Positions 1-6,064 of a stretch of DNA of 15,268 bases are shown here, one piece after another; within the stretch, counting starts at the first letter, position 1; the number at the start of each line of letters is the position of its first letter. The translations under genes and the position numbers were made by a program. A model generated the notes under the pieces. That model worked only from the letters and a program-made list of their open reading frames with translations, was not told the origin of the DNA and searched no databases. The stretch is from CANKHA01 sp040877285. Lineage in GTDB: Bacteria; Pseudomonadota; Alphaproteobacteria; Rhizobiales; Xanthobacteraceae. The stretch lies in contig JBBDNZ010000155.1 in NCBI GenBank assembly GCA_040877285.1, positions 1 to 15,268 on the forward strand. Reading direction: 5' to 3'.

Positions 1-177
1 AAGATTCGCGAGCAGGCTCAGAAGCAGTTCGAGACCGTGAAAACGGCGGCCGACGAGCTTCTCGCCACGCTCGACGACACTCAGAAGGCCCAGGCCCAGG
101 AGATTCTTCCGGGGCTCGCGTCCGGTCCCGGCACGATGCATGGGCCGCGCATGGGCGGCCTGCAGCAGCGGCACTGA
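1..177 (+). CDS. LTxxQ (Spy/CpxP-like) periplasmic protein, C-terminal part
   Basis: The frame is open from the first base and ends at TGA 175-177, giving the last 58 residues of a gene that starts outside the window. The stretch is a charged, Gln/Ala-rich helix containing TLDDTQKAQAQEIL (about residues 23-36), which resembles the LTxxQ helix of Spy/CpxP periplasmic chaperones. The tail is Met/His/Gly-rich (GTMHGPRMGGLQQRH), as expected for a metal-exposed envelope protein. Proteins of this family bind unfolded proteins or metals in the periplasm. It lies 123 bases upstream of a copper oxidase on the same strand, and a second LTxxQ protein follows that oxidase, which supports a role in metal stress. 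The family call rests on a short fragment, so a generic periplasmic helical protein remains possible. Confidence 0.6.
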   Translation, partial: KIREQAQKQFETVKTAADELLATLDDTQKAQAQEILPGLASGPGTMHGPRMGGLQQRH

Positions 178-221
178 CATCGGCGCGCTTTTCGCTTCGA
201 TGGTCGCAAATCCGATACCTG

Positions 222-250
222 ACCTCTGGGTGCTACCGGCACCCAGAGGT
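222..250. other. Perfect 12-bp inverted repeat (hairpin) upstream of the copper oxidase
   Basis: ACCTCTGGGTGC (222-233) and GCACCCAGAGGT (239-250) are exact reverse complements separated by the loop TACCG. The hairpin begins 44 bases after the stop of the LTxxQ gene and ends 50 bases before the oxidase ATG. No T-run follows the 3' arm, so it is not a classical Rho-independent terminator. It could be a 3'-end stabiliser or Rho-assisted terminator for the upstream gene, a leader structure for the oxidase, or a protein-binding dyad. The structure is certain; the role is not. Confidence 0.75.
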
Positions 251-300
251 ATCGCGGCCCTGCCGCACTCCAATAACCCATTTTTTATGGAGGCCGTCCC

Positions 301-1842
301 ATGTCCATCAAGACAACACTGACGCGACGCCAGGCGCTGCTCTTATCGGGGGCAGGCGCAGCCGGCCTGACGCTCGGCACCCTGCCGGAATGGGCACGTG
401 GCGCCCCCTCATCGGCGTTGCCCCTCCCGATCCCGACCCTGATCGAGGCGCGTGACGGCGAACCCGTGACGCTCGCGCTGCAAAAGGGCCTGCACCGTTT
501 CGGCGCCGGCGCCGCCGTCCCCTCGACCGGCATCTCGGCGAGCTATCTCGGGCCGGTCGTGCGCGTGCGCAGCGGAGACACCATCCCGTTCCGGGTGGAA
601 AATCGGCTCGACGAGGAGACGACACTGCACTGGCACGGAATGCTGATCCCATCCGACGTGGACGGAGGCCCGCACAACACGATCAGGCCGGGTGGAGTCT
701 GGACTCCCGAATTGAAAATCAATCAGCCGGCGGCGACACACTGGTTCCATCCGCATCCCCATGGGAATACCGCGAAGCAGGTCTACGGTGGGCTTGCCGG
801 AATGATGTTCGTCAGCGACGGCGGCGATCGCGACCGCGGCCTGCCCATGACCTACGGCGTCGACGACCTTCCGCTCGTGCTGCAGGACAAGCGTTTCGGC
901 CGCAACGGCGAACTCGTCTATGCGCCCAATATGATGGACTTGATGCATGGGTTTCAGGGCGACACGCTCGTGGTCAACGGCGCAATCGCGCCCGTGGCCA
1001 AAGTTCCCGCGGGCTTCGTGCGGCTGCGTCTCCTGAACGCCGCCAACGCCCGCAATTTCGATCTCCGCTTTTCGGATCGGCGGCCGTTCTACGTCGTCGG
1101 CAGCGATGCGGGACTGCTTCCGGAGCCGGTGGAAGTGCGGAACCTCGTGATCGCGCCGGCTGAACGCTACGAAGTTCTGGTCAACTTTGCCGATGGGCAG
1201 GCGGTGGAATTGGTAACGGCGCCCGATACCCATCACGGAACGGGCCCCGGCATGATGATGTCGATGGGGCCTGCGCGCCGCCCCGGCGGGACGGAGACTT
1301 TCTTGCGTTTCAATCCCGATCCCGGACTGAAGGCAGCGGTCATGCGGTTGCCGCGACAGTTGGCCACGGTGGCCGCGCCGGATATCAAGTCAGCCGTCGA
1401 GTGGAGAACCTTTGTGCTCGATCCGATGATGGGAATGGGACCGGGCATGATGGCGATGGGCACGTCAAGCGGTGTCGCAAGCGGCGCCGGTCACGACCAC
1501 GCCGCCGCGGCGCAGATGATGGCAATCAACGGCCGTTCGTTCTCGATGAACCGGGTTGACGTGACAACCAGGCTTGGAACATCCGAGATTTGGGAGATCG
1601 TCTCCACCGCGATGGCGCATCCGTTCCACATGCACGGCGTGAGCTTCCGTATCCTGAGCAACAACGGCCGGCCGCCAAGCCCAGCGCAGTCCGGCTGGAA
1701 GGACGTCGTCCTGGTGGAAGATCGCGCGGAGATCCTGGTGCGCTTCGACAATCCCGCGTCAGCCAGGATGCCGTTCATGTATCACTGCCATATCCTGGAG
1801 CATGAGGATCATGGGATGATGGGGCAGTTCGCGGTGGTGTGA
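301..1842 (+). CDS. cueO: CueO-type multicopper oxidase, Tat-exported
   Basis: This 513-residue protein is a periplasmic multicopper oxidase of the cuprous-oxidase (CueO) kind, which oxidises Cu(I) to Cu(II) with O2 as part of copper tolerance. A Tat signal is visible at the N-terminus (LTRRQALLLSGAGAAGL, about residues 7-23). All copper-ligand motifs are present: HWHG at 110-113, HPHPHG at 150-155, HPFHMHG at 440-446, and HCHILEHEDHGMM at 495-507 with the T1 Cys496 and axial Met. The segment FRILSNNGRPP followed by GWKDVVLVE resembles the E. coli CueO C-terminal domain. Met-rich stretches at 318-323 and 375-388 parallel CueO's methionine-rich copper-acquisition region. GGAGG at 289-293, 7 nt before ATG 301, fixes the start. 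LTxxQ proteins flank it on both sides. The substrate is inferred; bilirubin-oxidase or laccase-like activity is an alternative. Confidence 0.9.
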   Translation: MSIKTTLTRRQALLLSGAGAAGLTLGTLPEWARGAPSSALPLPIPTLIEARDGEPVTLALQKGLHRFGAGAAVPSTGISASYLGPVVRVRSGDTIPFRVENRLDEETTLHWHGMLIPSDVDGGPHNTIRPGGVWTPELKINQPAATHWFHPHPHGNTAKQVYGGLAGMMFVSDGGDRDRGLPMTYGVDDLPLVLQDKRFGRNGELVYAPNMMDLMHGFQGDTLVVNGAIAPVAKVPAGFVRLRLLNAANARNFDLRFSDRRPFYVVGSDAGLLPEPVEVRNLVIAPAERYEVLVNFADGQAVELVTAPDTHHGTGPGMMMSMGPARRPGGTETFLRFNPDPGLKAAVMRLPRQLATVAAPDIKSAVEWRTFVLDPMMGMGPGMMAMGTSSGVASGAGHDHAAAAQMMAINGRSFSMNRVDVTTRLGTSEIWEIVSTAMAHPFHMHGVSFRILSNNGRPPSPAQSGWKDVVLVEDRAEILVRFDNPASARMPFMYHCHILEHEDHGMMGQFAVV

Positions 1843-1921
1843 ACCGGCCCCGCCTGCTGCACCGGTCAAAGTCGTGCCGTAACGAACATGCCGATCAACG
1901 CAAGGCAAAAGGAGAATGCAG

Positions 1922-2485
1922 ATGAGTCGGTTGGTGGTCTTGGCCGCGGTTGCACTCGCGGTCGCAATCGCTGTAGCGCCGCACATGTTATCGGCGCAGA
2001 CGCCGCAGCCTTATGCGGGGCTGGAGACGCGGCCGATCAAGGCCCTCTCTGGCCAGCAGATTGCCGATCTGAAGGCAGGTCGCGGCATGGGGCTAGCGCT
2101 CGCGGCCGAGCTCAACGGCTATCCGGGCCCTACCCATGTCCTCGAGCTCGCAGATTCTTTGGCATTGACCGAGGCGCAGCGGGCCAAGATGCAGGCGCTG
2201 TTTGAGTCGATGAAGGCCGAGACGGTTCCGCTCGGCGAGAAGCTGATCGCGCAGGAGACCGACTTGGACAAGCGGTTCGCCGACAAGACCATCACCGAGG
2301 CCAATCTTGCGGCTGCGACGCAGGCGATCGGCGCAACACAGGCGGCGCTAAGAGCGGCCCACCTCAAATATCATCTCGCCACGACCAAGGTGCTGACGCT
2401 GCCGCAGACCGCGCGCTATGCCGAGCTGCGCGGCTATGCGGGCGATGCACAGCCCCGGCACCAGCCGGGCAGTCATCAGCATTGA
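1922..2485 (+). CDS. LTxxQ/Spy-like periplasmic protein (heavy-metal sensor-like)
   Basis: This 187-residue secreted protein begins with a signal peptide (hydrophobic residues 4-19, likely cleavage near LSA-Q at about 25-26). An LTxxQ motif, LTEAQ, sits at 82-86. It is followed by long amphipathic helices (about 86-150), the usual shape of the Spy/CpxP/Metal_resist group. The C-terminus is His-rich (PRHQPGSHQH). These proteins are periplasmic chaperones or metal sensors; binding of copper here is an inference from the tail and the neighbouring oxidase. AAGGAG at 1909-1914 lies 7 nt before ATG 1922, whereas the in-frame ATG at 1916 is only 1 nt from it, so 1922 is the better start. It lies 79 bases after the oxidase stop and is probably co-transcribed with it. 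Confidence 0.75.
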   Translation: MSRLVVLAAVALAVAIAVAPHMLSAQTPQPYAGLETRPIKALSGQQIADLKAGRGMGLALAAELNGYPGPTHVLELADSLALTEAQRAKMQALFESMKAETVPLGEKLIAQETDLDKRFADKTITEANLAAATQAIGATQAALRAAHLKYHLATTKVLTLPQTARYAELRGYAGDAQPRHQPGSHQH

Positions 2486-2522
2486 GGCTGGCGACGAAAG
2501 CTGTTCGCTATCGCCGCCAGCC
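2486..2522. terminator. Compound hairpin directly after the LTxxQ gene
   Basis: GGCTGGCG (2486-2493) pairs exactly with CGCCAGCC (2515-2522). Inside the 21-nt loop, CGAA (2495-2498) can pair with TTCG (2504-2507). The structure starts at the base after the stop codon and lies between convergent genes (plus-strand LTxxQ gene, minus-strand SHOCT gene), a usual place for a bidirectional terminator. There is no clear T-run, so a Rho-independent mechanism is not established. Confidence 0.45.
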
Positions 2523-2565
2523 GCCTACTCATCCGCGATCTCGTATTGCGATGTCGCGGCTAGGA

Positions 2566-2784
2566 TCAGGCGTTCGTGATGAGGCGTCGCTTTTCCTCGA
2601 ACTCCGCTGTGTCGATCTCGCCGCGAGCGAAACGCTGCTGCAGGATCTCTAGGGGGTTCGCTGTTGCGGCGTTGGCTTCATGCTTGTGCGAGGAACCGCA
2701 CTTGCCACGACGCTGGGCACGGTGGCTGCCGTTCTTGCCGCAGCATTTGCCTTTGGTTTCGGGTTGAGTTTGAGATTCTTGCAT
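2566..2784 (-). CDS. Small Cys/His-rich SHOCT-domain protein
   Basis: This 72-residue protein has no signal peptide. Residues 11-36 form a basic, Cys/His-rich stretch: adjacent Cys14-Cys15 in KGKCCGKNGSH, Cys29 in KCGSSHKH, and His21, His33 and His35. The last 29 residues (PLEILQQRFARGEIDTAEFEEKR...) match the SHOCT short C-terminal domain, an oligomerisation module in many unrelated proteins. GGAG lies 6 nt before the ATG at 2784, which makes this start better than the in-frame ATG at 2829. Given the surrounding copper genes, the Cys/His head could bind metal, but this is inferred. The gene converges on the LTxxQ/oxidase unit. Confidence 0.7.
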   Translation of the reverse strand: MQESQTQPETKGKCCGKNGSHRAQRRGKCGSSHKHEANAATANPLEILQQRFARGEIDTAEFEEKRRLITNA

Positions 2785-3155
2785 AACTTTCTCCAGTGAT
2801 GCCGGACATGGTCCGGTTAGATGTTGCACTTGATGTCAGGAATGCCGTCGGGTTCCGCCGGAATTGATGATGGCTCGAGCCATGAACTTCGTCGATTTGC
2901 GAAAAGGTTCTTTTGATGTCTGCCCATTGGGACATCCCGAACTGACCAATACCTAGGGCGGACATGTCACAAAAGTTTTTCAACGGAGCCGAATTTCGTG
3001 ACAAAGTATGTCGAGCGTTGGTCGATCTATATTCGTCGTAATTCAGCTAATGCTTTCAATCGACGGGCACCTGACTACCGATGTCAATCATCTCTGCAAC
3101 TGGCACATCGCTGCATTTGGACAGGCAGCGAATAACCGCTTCGTCCTTTTGCGCG
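2785..3155. other. Gene-free stretch with palindromes and repeated TGATGTC/GGACAT half-sites
   Basis: I see no convincing gene in these 371 bases, which lie upstream of the minus-strand SHOCT gene and downstream of the TetR remnant. They hold CCGGAC-ATG-GTCCGG (2802-2816), a perfect 14-bp palindrome ATGGCTCGAGCCAT (2870-2883), GATGTC/GACATC arms (2915-2920 and 2931-2936), and the palindrome GACATGTC (2961-2968). TGATGTC occurs at 2831 and 2914. GGACAT occurs three times (near 2804, 2930 and 2960). This density suggests an operator or promoter region, or debris of a lost gene; no promoter could be assigned. Confidence 0.4.
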
Positions 3156-3536
3156 TTAAGCCGCCGCTGCTTCGTCAGCCTCATCGCGGCGTGAACGCCG
3201 GCGGCGCCGGGTCGGGCAACGCGGCGGCGCCAAGGCGCACAGATCGTCCAGCAGCCGCGACCAGCTCTGGCCGCGCGTGAGCGCCCGGTCCAGTTCGGCC
3301 ATGGTGCGGGCGAGACCGGGATCGTCATCCTCGACCCAGACTCTCATCAACTGCGCGAAGATCAGCGCGAGGCCCTGCGCGCATAGGGCACCCTTCGGAC
3401 CGGAAACCTTGATGCCGGCCGCACTGAGCATCCAGCGCATGGAGCGCACGGTCAGCGCGTTGAGCGCCAGGGCCAGCCCCGGATTGCAGAGGGCCGAGCG
3501 CGTCAACGAGCGCACGGCGGCCTTGTGCGGCCCATC
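3156..3536 (-). pseudogene. TetR/AcrR-family regulator, C-terminal remnant
   Basis: The minus-strand frame from about PHKAAVRSLTRSA (starting near 3530) to TAA at 3156-3158 reads like the ligand-binding C-terminal half of an alphaproteobacterial TetR/COQ9-like regulator. It includes PGLALALNALTVRSMRWML, then VEDDDPGLARTMAELDRAL, and LLDDLCAL followed by an Arg-rich tail. The whole N-terminal DNA-binding domain is absent: in-frame codons upstream of about 3536 do not resemble a TetR protein, and the GDCCVxCSYG gene begins within 30 bases. A GTG at 3515 could start a 119-residue product, but it has no helix-turn-helix and no obvious ribosome-binding site. I read it as a truncated regulator left by a deletion or rearrangement near 3540. 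The family is recognised from memory of its C-terminal pattern. Confidence 0.6.
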
Positions 3537-3564
3537 GCATGATTTGGACGGGCGTGGTCGCGGG

Positions 3565-3792
3565 TTACTCCGTACAGCAGGAATTCGTGCCGGTTCCGCT
3601 GGAACGCTTGGCCTGGATGGGCGGGCAGGGCATCGAGCCGTAGGAACAGAAGACGCAGCAATCGCCCGGCTTGGGCCGCAACACCGCGCCGCAGCCCTCG
3701 CATTGATAAAAGACCCGGCAGGCGTCGGTCGGCATGGTTTCCGTTTTCGCCGTCGCGCAATGCGGGCAGGTGATGATGGATTCCAGGATCAT
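3565..3792 (-). CDS. GDCCVxCSYG family zinc-ribbon-like protein
   Basis: This 75-residue Cys-rich cytosolic protein carries the family signature GDCCVFCSYGSMPCPPIQ at 43-60. Two CxxC pairs precede it: CPHC at 9-12 and CEGC at 31-34, which probably bind zinc. The N-terminus (MILESIITCPHC, then KTETMPTDAC) matches the usual start of this family. The ribosome-binding site is weak: AAGG only 2 nt from the ATG and AGG about 9 nt upstream. The biochemical role is unknown; such genes recur in mercury/copper resistance islands, which fits the position beside a multicopper oxidase remnant and a DUF411 gene. It is transcribed divergently from the oxidase remnant. Confidence 0.85.
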   Translation of the reverse strand: MILESIITCPHCATAKTETMPTDACRVFYQCEGCGAVLRPKPGDCCVFCSYGSMPCPPIQAKRSSGTGTNSCCTE

Positions 3793-3905
3793 GGCCTTGC
3801 CTAGAAGGTGTATCAGGATCGAGGCTCCCGGTCAGCGGCGGGTGTATCTTAACGCAAACGATCCTGCCGCCGCTGCAGCAGCGGGAATTCCCAGGGAGGA
3901 TGACT

Positions 3906-4164
3906 ATGATGCCCATCGTTTCCGTCCCGCCCGTCAGCCGCCGCTCGTTGCTTCTTTGCGGCGCCTGCTTGGGCGGCGCGCTTGCGCTGGGCGGAAAGGC
4001 GCGCGCCGGCGCCCTATCGCGAATGGCTCGACACTGTGCTGCTGGACCCGCGTGCGCGCGCGGAAATCGCCTTTGTCGCCGACAATCCCGGCGACTGGAT
4101 GTTCCACTGCCACATCCTCGAGCACCAAGCGGGCGGGATGCTGGGCACCATTCGCGTGCTATAG
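3906..4164 (+). pseudogene. Multicopper oxidase reduced to signal peptide plus C-terminus, out of frame
   Basis: GGAGG at 3895-3899 lies 6 nt before ATG 3906, which opens a twin-arginine-like signal (SRRSLLLCGACLGGALALGG, about residues 10-29). That frame then loses any resemblance to a protein. In another frame, from about 4006 to the TAG at 4162-4164, the sequence reads PYREWLDTVLLDPRARAEIA and ends VADNPGDWMFHCHILEHQ-AGGMLGTIRVL. This is the T1/T3 copper-site end of a multicopper oxidase: the HCHxxxH core with an axial Met. The middle, normally about 350-400 residues, is missing and the two ends are in different frames, so one internal deletion near 4000-4010 explains the locus. The C-terminus differs from that of the oxidase at 301-1842, so this is a second oxidase, not a duplicate. 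Confidence 0.8.
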
Positions 4165-4186
4165 TTGGGCAGGCACGGAGGACGAC

Positions 4187-4624
4187 ATGCTTAACCGCAG
4201 ACAGGCGATCGCAATAACTCTCGCGATGACGGCGTACAATTCCCGGGCAGGCGCCGATCAGAAAATACAGGCGACGCTATTCAAAAATCCGGATTGCGGC
4301 TGCTGCGAAGGTTACGCCGATTATCTTCGCGAGAATGGATTTGAGGTGAAGACGGTGGCGACCCACGAGCTCTCGCTGATCAAGAAGCAATATGAGGTAC
4401 CGGAGATTTTGGCGGGCTGCCATACGACCTTGATCGACAAATACGTTGTTGAAGGGCATGTGCCGGTCAATCCGATCAAAAAGCTCCTGAGCGAGCGCCC
4501 CGGCATTAAGGGAATTTCATTGCCCGGCATGCCCGACGGATCGCCCGGAATGACCGGACAGAAGACGGAGCCGTTCACGATCTATGAAATCGACGATCCG
4601 CCGAGGGTCTACGCGCAGGAGTGA
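4187..4624 (+). CDS. DUF411 metal-binding protein, probably exported
   Basis: This 145-residue DUF411 protein has the family's conserved features: NPDCGCCEGYADYL (Cys37, Cys39, Cys40), AGCHTTLIDKYVVEGHVP (Cys78, His79, His91), and a PGMPDGSPGM loop (113-122) near the end. The N-terminus (MLNRRQAIAITLAM...) looks like a signal peptide. GGAGG at 4177-4181, 5 nt before ATG 4187, supports this start over longer in-frame openings that run back through the oxidase remnant. DUF411 proteins are commonly encoded with copper oxidases and copper exporters and are thought to bind copper through the Cys cluster; no reaction is established. It starts 22 bases after the oxidase remnant and probably was, or still is, expressed from the same promoter. 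Confidence 0.85.
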   Translation: MLNRRQAIAITLAMTAYNSRAGADQKIQATLFKNPDCGCCEGYADYLRENGFEVKTVATHELSLIKKQYEVPEILAGCHTTLIDKYVVEGHVPVNPIKKLLSERPGIKGISLPGMPDGSPGMTGQKTEPFTIYEIDDPPRVYAQE

Positions 4625-4646
4625 GGCAAACCGTCGGGCTGAGGCG

Positions 4647-4687
4647 GCAATCCGCAAGGTCTGCTAGTTTGGCTTCTGTCGGATTGC
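4647..4687. promoter_or_regulatory. 8-bp inverted repeat just upstream of the RNase-phosphorylase-PRPP operon
   Basis: GCAATCCG (4647-4654) and CGGATTGC (4680-4687) are exact reverse complements separated by 25 bases. They lie in the 75-base gap between the DUF411 stop and GTG 4700, where the operon promoter or leader must be unless it is read through from upstream. The arms could be an operator dyad or fold a leader hairpin close to the start codon. Nothing shows which protein would bind. Confidence 0.35.
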
Positions 4688-4699
4688 GAAAGACATGCC

Positions 4700-6064
4700 G
4701 TGAGCCTGACTCTTTCATTTCTTGGCGGCGCCGGAACGGTCACCGGCTCCAAATATATTGTCGAAAACGGGCGGCATCGAATCCTCGTCGATTGCGGTCT
4801 GTTTCAGGGCTTCAAAGCGCTTCGGCTGAAGAACTGGGCGCCGCTTCCTGTCGAACCGCGCAGCATCGAGGCCGTTGTTCTCACGCATGCTCATATTGAT
4901 CACTCCGGCTATCTGCCGTTGCTGGTCAAGCACGGCTTTGCAGGCTCTAACCTGTGTTCGCAGGCTACCGCCGATTTATGCGGGATTCTTCTTCCTGACG
5001 CCGGATATCTGCAGGAGAAGGACGCCGAATACGCAAACCGCCACGGTTTTTCAAAGCACAAACCCGCCTTGCCGCTTTTCACGCAGGTCGACGCCGAACT
5101 GACGCTCAAGCAGCTTAGGCCAATTCCGTTTGACCAGGACACCCCGTGTCCCGGCGGCAGCACGATCCGGCTTCGGCGGGCCGGCCACATTCTCGGCGCT
5201 GCGACGGTTCAACTCGACTGGGCCGGTATCACGATTGTTTTTTCCGGCGATCTTGGCCGTTACGACGACGCGACCATGGTCGATCCGGTGCCAGTCGAAC
5301 GCGCCGATTACCTTTTGGTCGAATCGACCTATGGCGACCGCCGGCACGAAAAGCGCGACCCGGAAGAGGCGTTGGCGGACATCGTGAGCGCGACCGTCGC
5401 GCGTGGCGGAACCGTGATCATTCCGGCTTTTGCGGTGGGGCGGGCACAGAGTCTGCTTTTTCATTTTGAACAGCTCAAATCCAACGGAAAACTCAAGAAC
5501 GTTCCAATTTTTCTCGATAGTCCGATGGCCGAAGACGCAAGCGAAATCTTCTGTAAGAATATCGACGATCACCGGCTTCCGGAGACCGCCTGCCGCCGCA
5601 CCTGTGCCGTTGCCCGCTATGTCCGCAGCGTCGATGAATCGAAAGCGCTGACAGTCAATCCCATGCCCAAGGTGATCATCTCGGCGAGCAGCATGGCGAC
5701 CGGCGGACGTGTGCTTCACCATCTCAAGCACTATGCTCCCGATGCAAGGAATACGATTCTGTTTGCCGGATTCCAGGCCGGCGGCACGCGCGGCGCCGCC
5801 ATGGTGGCGGGAGCGCAAGCCGTCAAGATCCACGGCGCATACGTGCCGGTCCGGGCCCAGGTTGGCAACCTGGAAATGCTCTCCGCGCATGCCGATGCGG
5901 ATGAAATCCTCCGCTGGTTGCGCGGTTTCATGGCGCCGCCGCGGACGGCCTTCATTGTCCACGGCGAGCCGGCTGCATCCGATGCTCTGCGCCACCGCAT
6001 CGAAGAGGAGCTTGGCTGGCCGTGCTTGGCGCCGGATCATGGACAAAGGGTCGATCTGACATGA
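4700..6064 (+). CDS. Beta-CASP metallo-beta-lactamase-fold RNase-like protein
   Basis: This 454-residue protein has an MBL-fold plus beta-CASP layout, the family of CPSF73/Ysh1-like and bacterial RNA-processing nucleases. Motifs in order: early fold GGAGTVTGS (9-17), zinc motif HAHIDH (63-68), His163 in GHILGA, Asp184 in FSGD, motif A VESTYGDR (207-214), SASSMATGGRVLHHL (328-342), SAHAD (395-399) and HGE (421-423). All metal ligands needed for hydrolysis appear present. RNA as substrate is the family expectation, not shown here. GTG 4700 fits the normal N-terminus (SLTLSFLGGAGTVTG); the ribosome-binding site is weak. Its stop overlaps the ATG of the phosphorylase by 4 nt, implying translational coupling. 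Confidence 0.85.
   Translation: MSLTLSFLGGAGTVTGSKYIVENGRHRILVDCGLFQGFKALRLKNWAPLPVEPRSIEAVVLTHAHIDHSGYLPLLVKHGFAGSNLCSQATADLCGILLPDAGYLQEKDAEYANRHGFSKHKPALPLFTQVDAELTLKQLRPIPFDQDTPCPGGSTIRLRRAGHILGAATVQLDWAGITIVFSGDLGRYDDATMVDPVPVERADYLLVESTYGDRRHEKRDPEEALADIVSATVARGGTVIIPAFAVGRAQSLLFHFEQLKSNGKLKNVPIFLDSPMAEDASEIFCKNIDDHRLPETACRRTCAVARYVRSVDESKALTVNPMPKVIISASSMATGGRVLHHLKHYAPDARNTILFAGFQAGGTRGAAMVAGAQAVKIHGAYVPVRAQVGNLEMLSAHADADEILRWLRGFMAPPRTAFIVHGEPAASDALRHRIEEELGWPCLAPDHGQRVDLT

Noticed and set aside
219..252. The 222-250 dyad as a MerR/CueR copper operator with a CTGACC -35 box
   Set aside because: The distance between the ACCTC and GAGGT half-sites is well over that in CueR/HmrR promoters, and no -10 box lies at the required 19-20 nt spacing.
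409..1236. 275-residue open frame on the minus strand
   Set aside because: It lies wholly within the copper oxidase, has no recognisable motif, and is explained by the high-GC codon use of the real gene.
3790..3820. CCTT-N6-AAGG dyad at the GDCCVxCSYG start as a copper-regulator site
   Set aside because: The arms are only 4 bp, overlap the start codon, and no promoter boxes fit around them.
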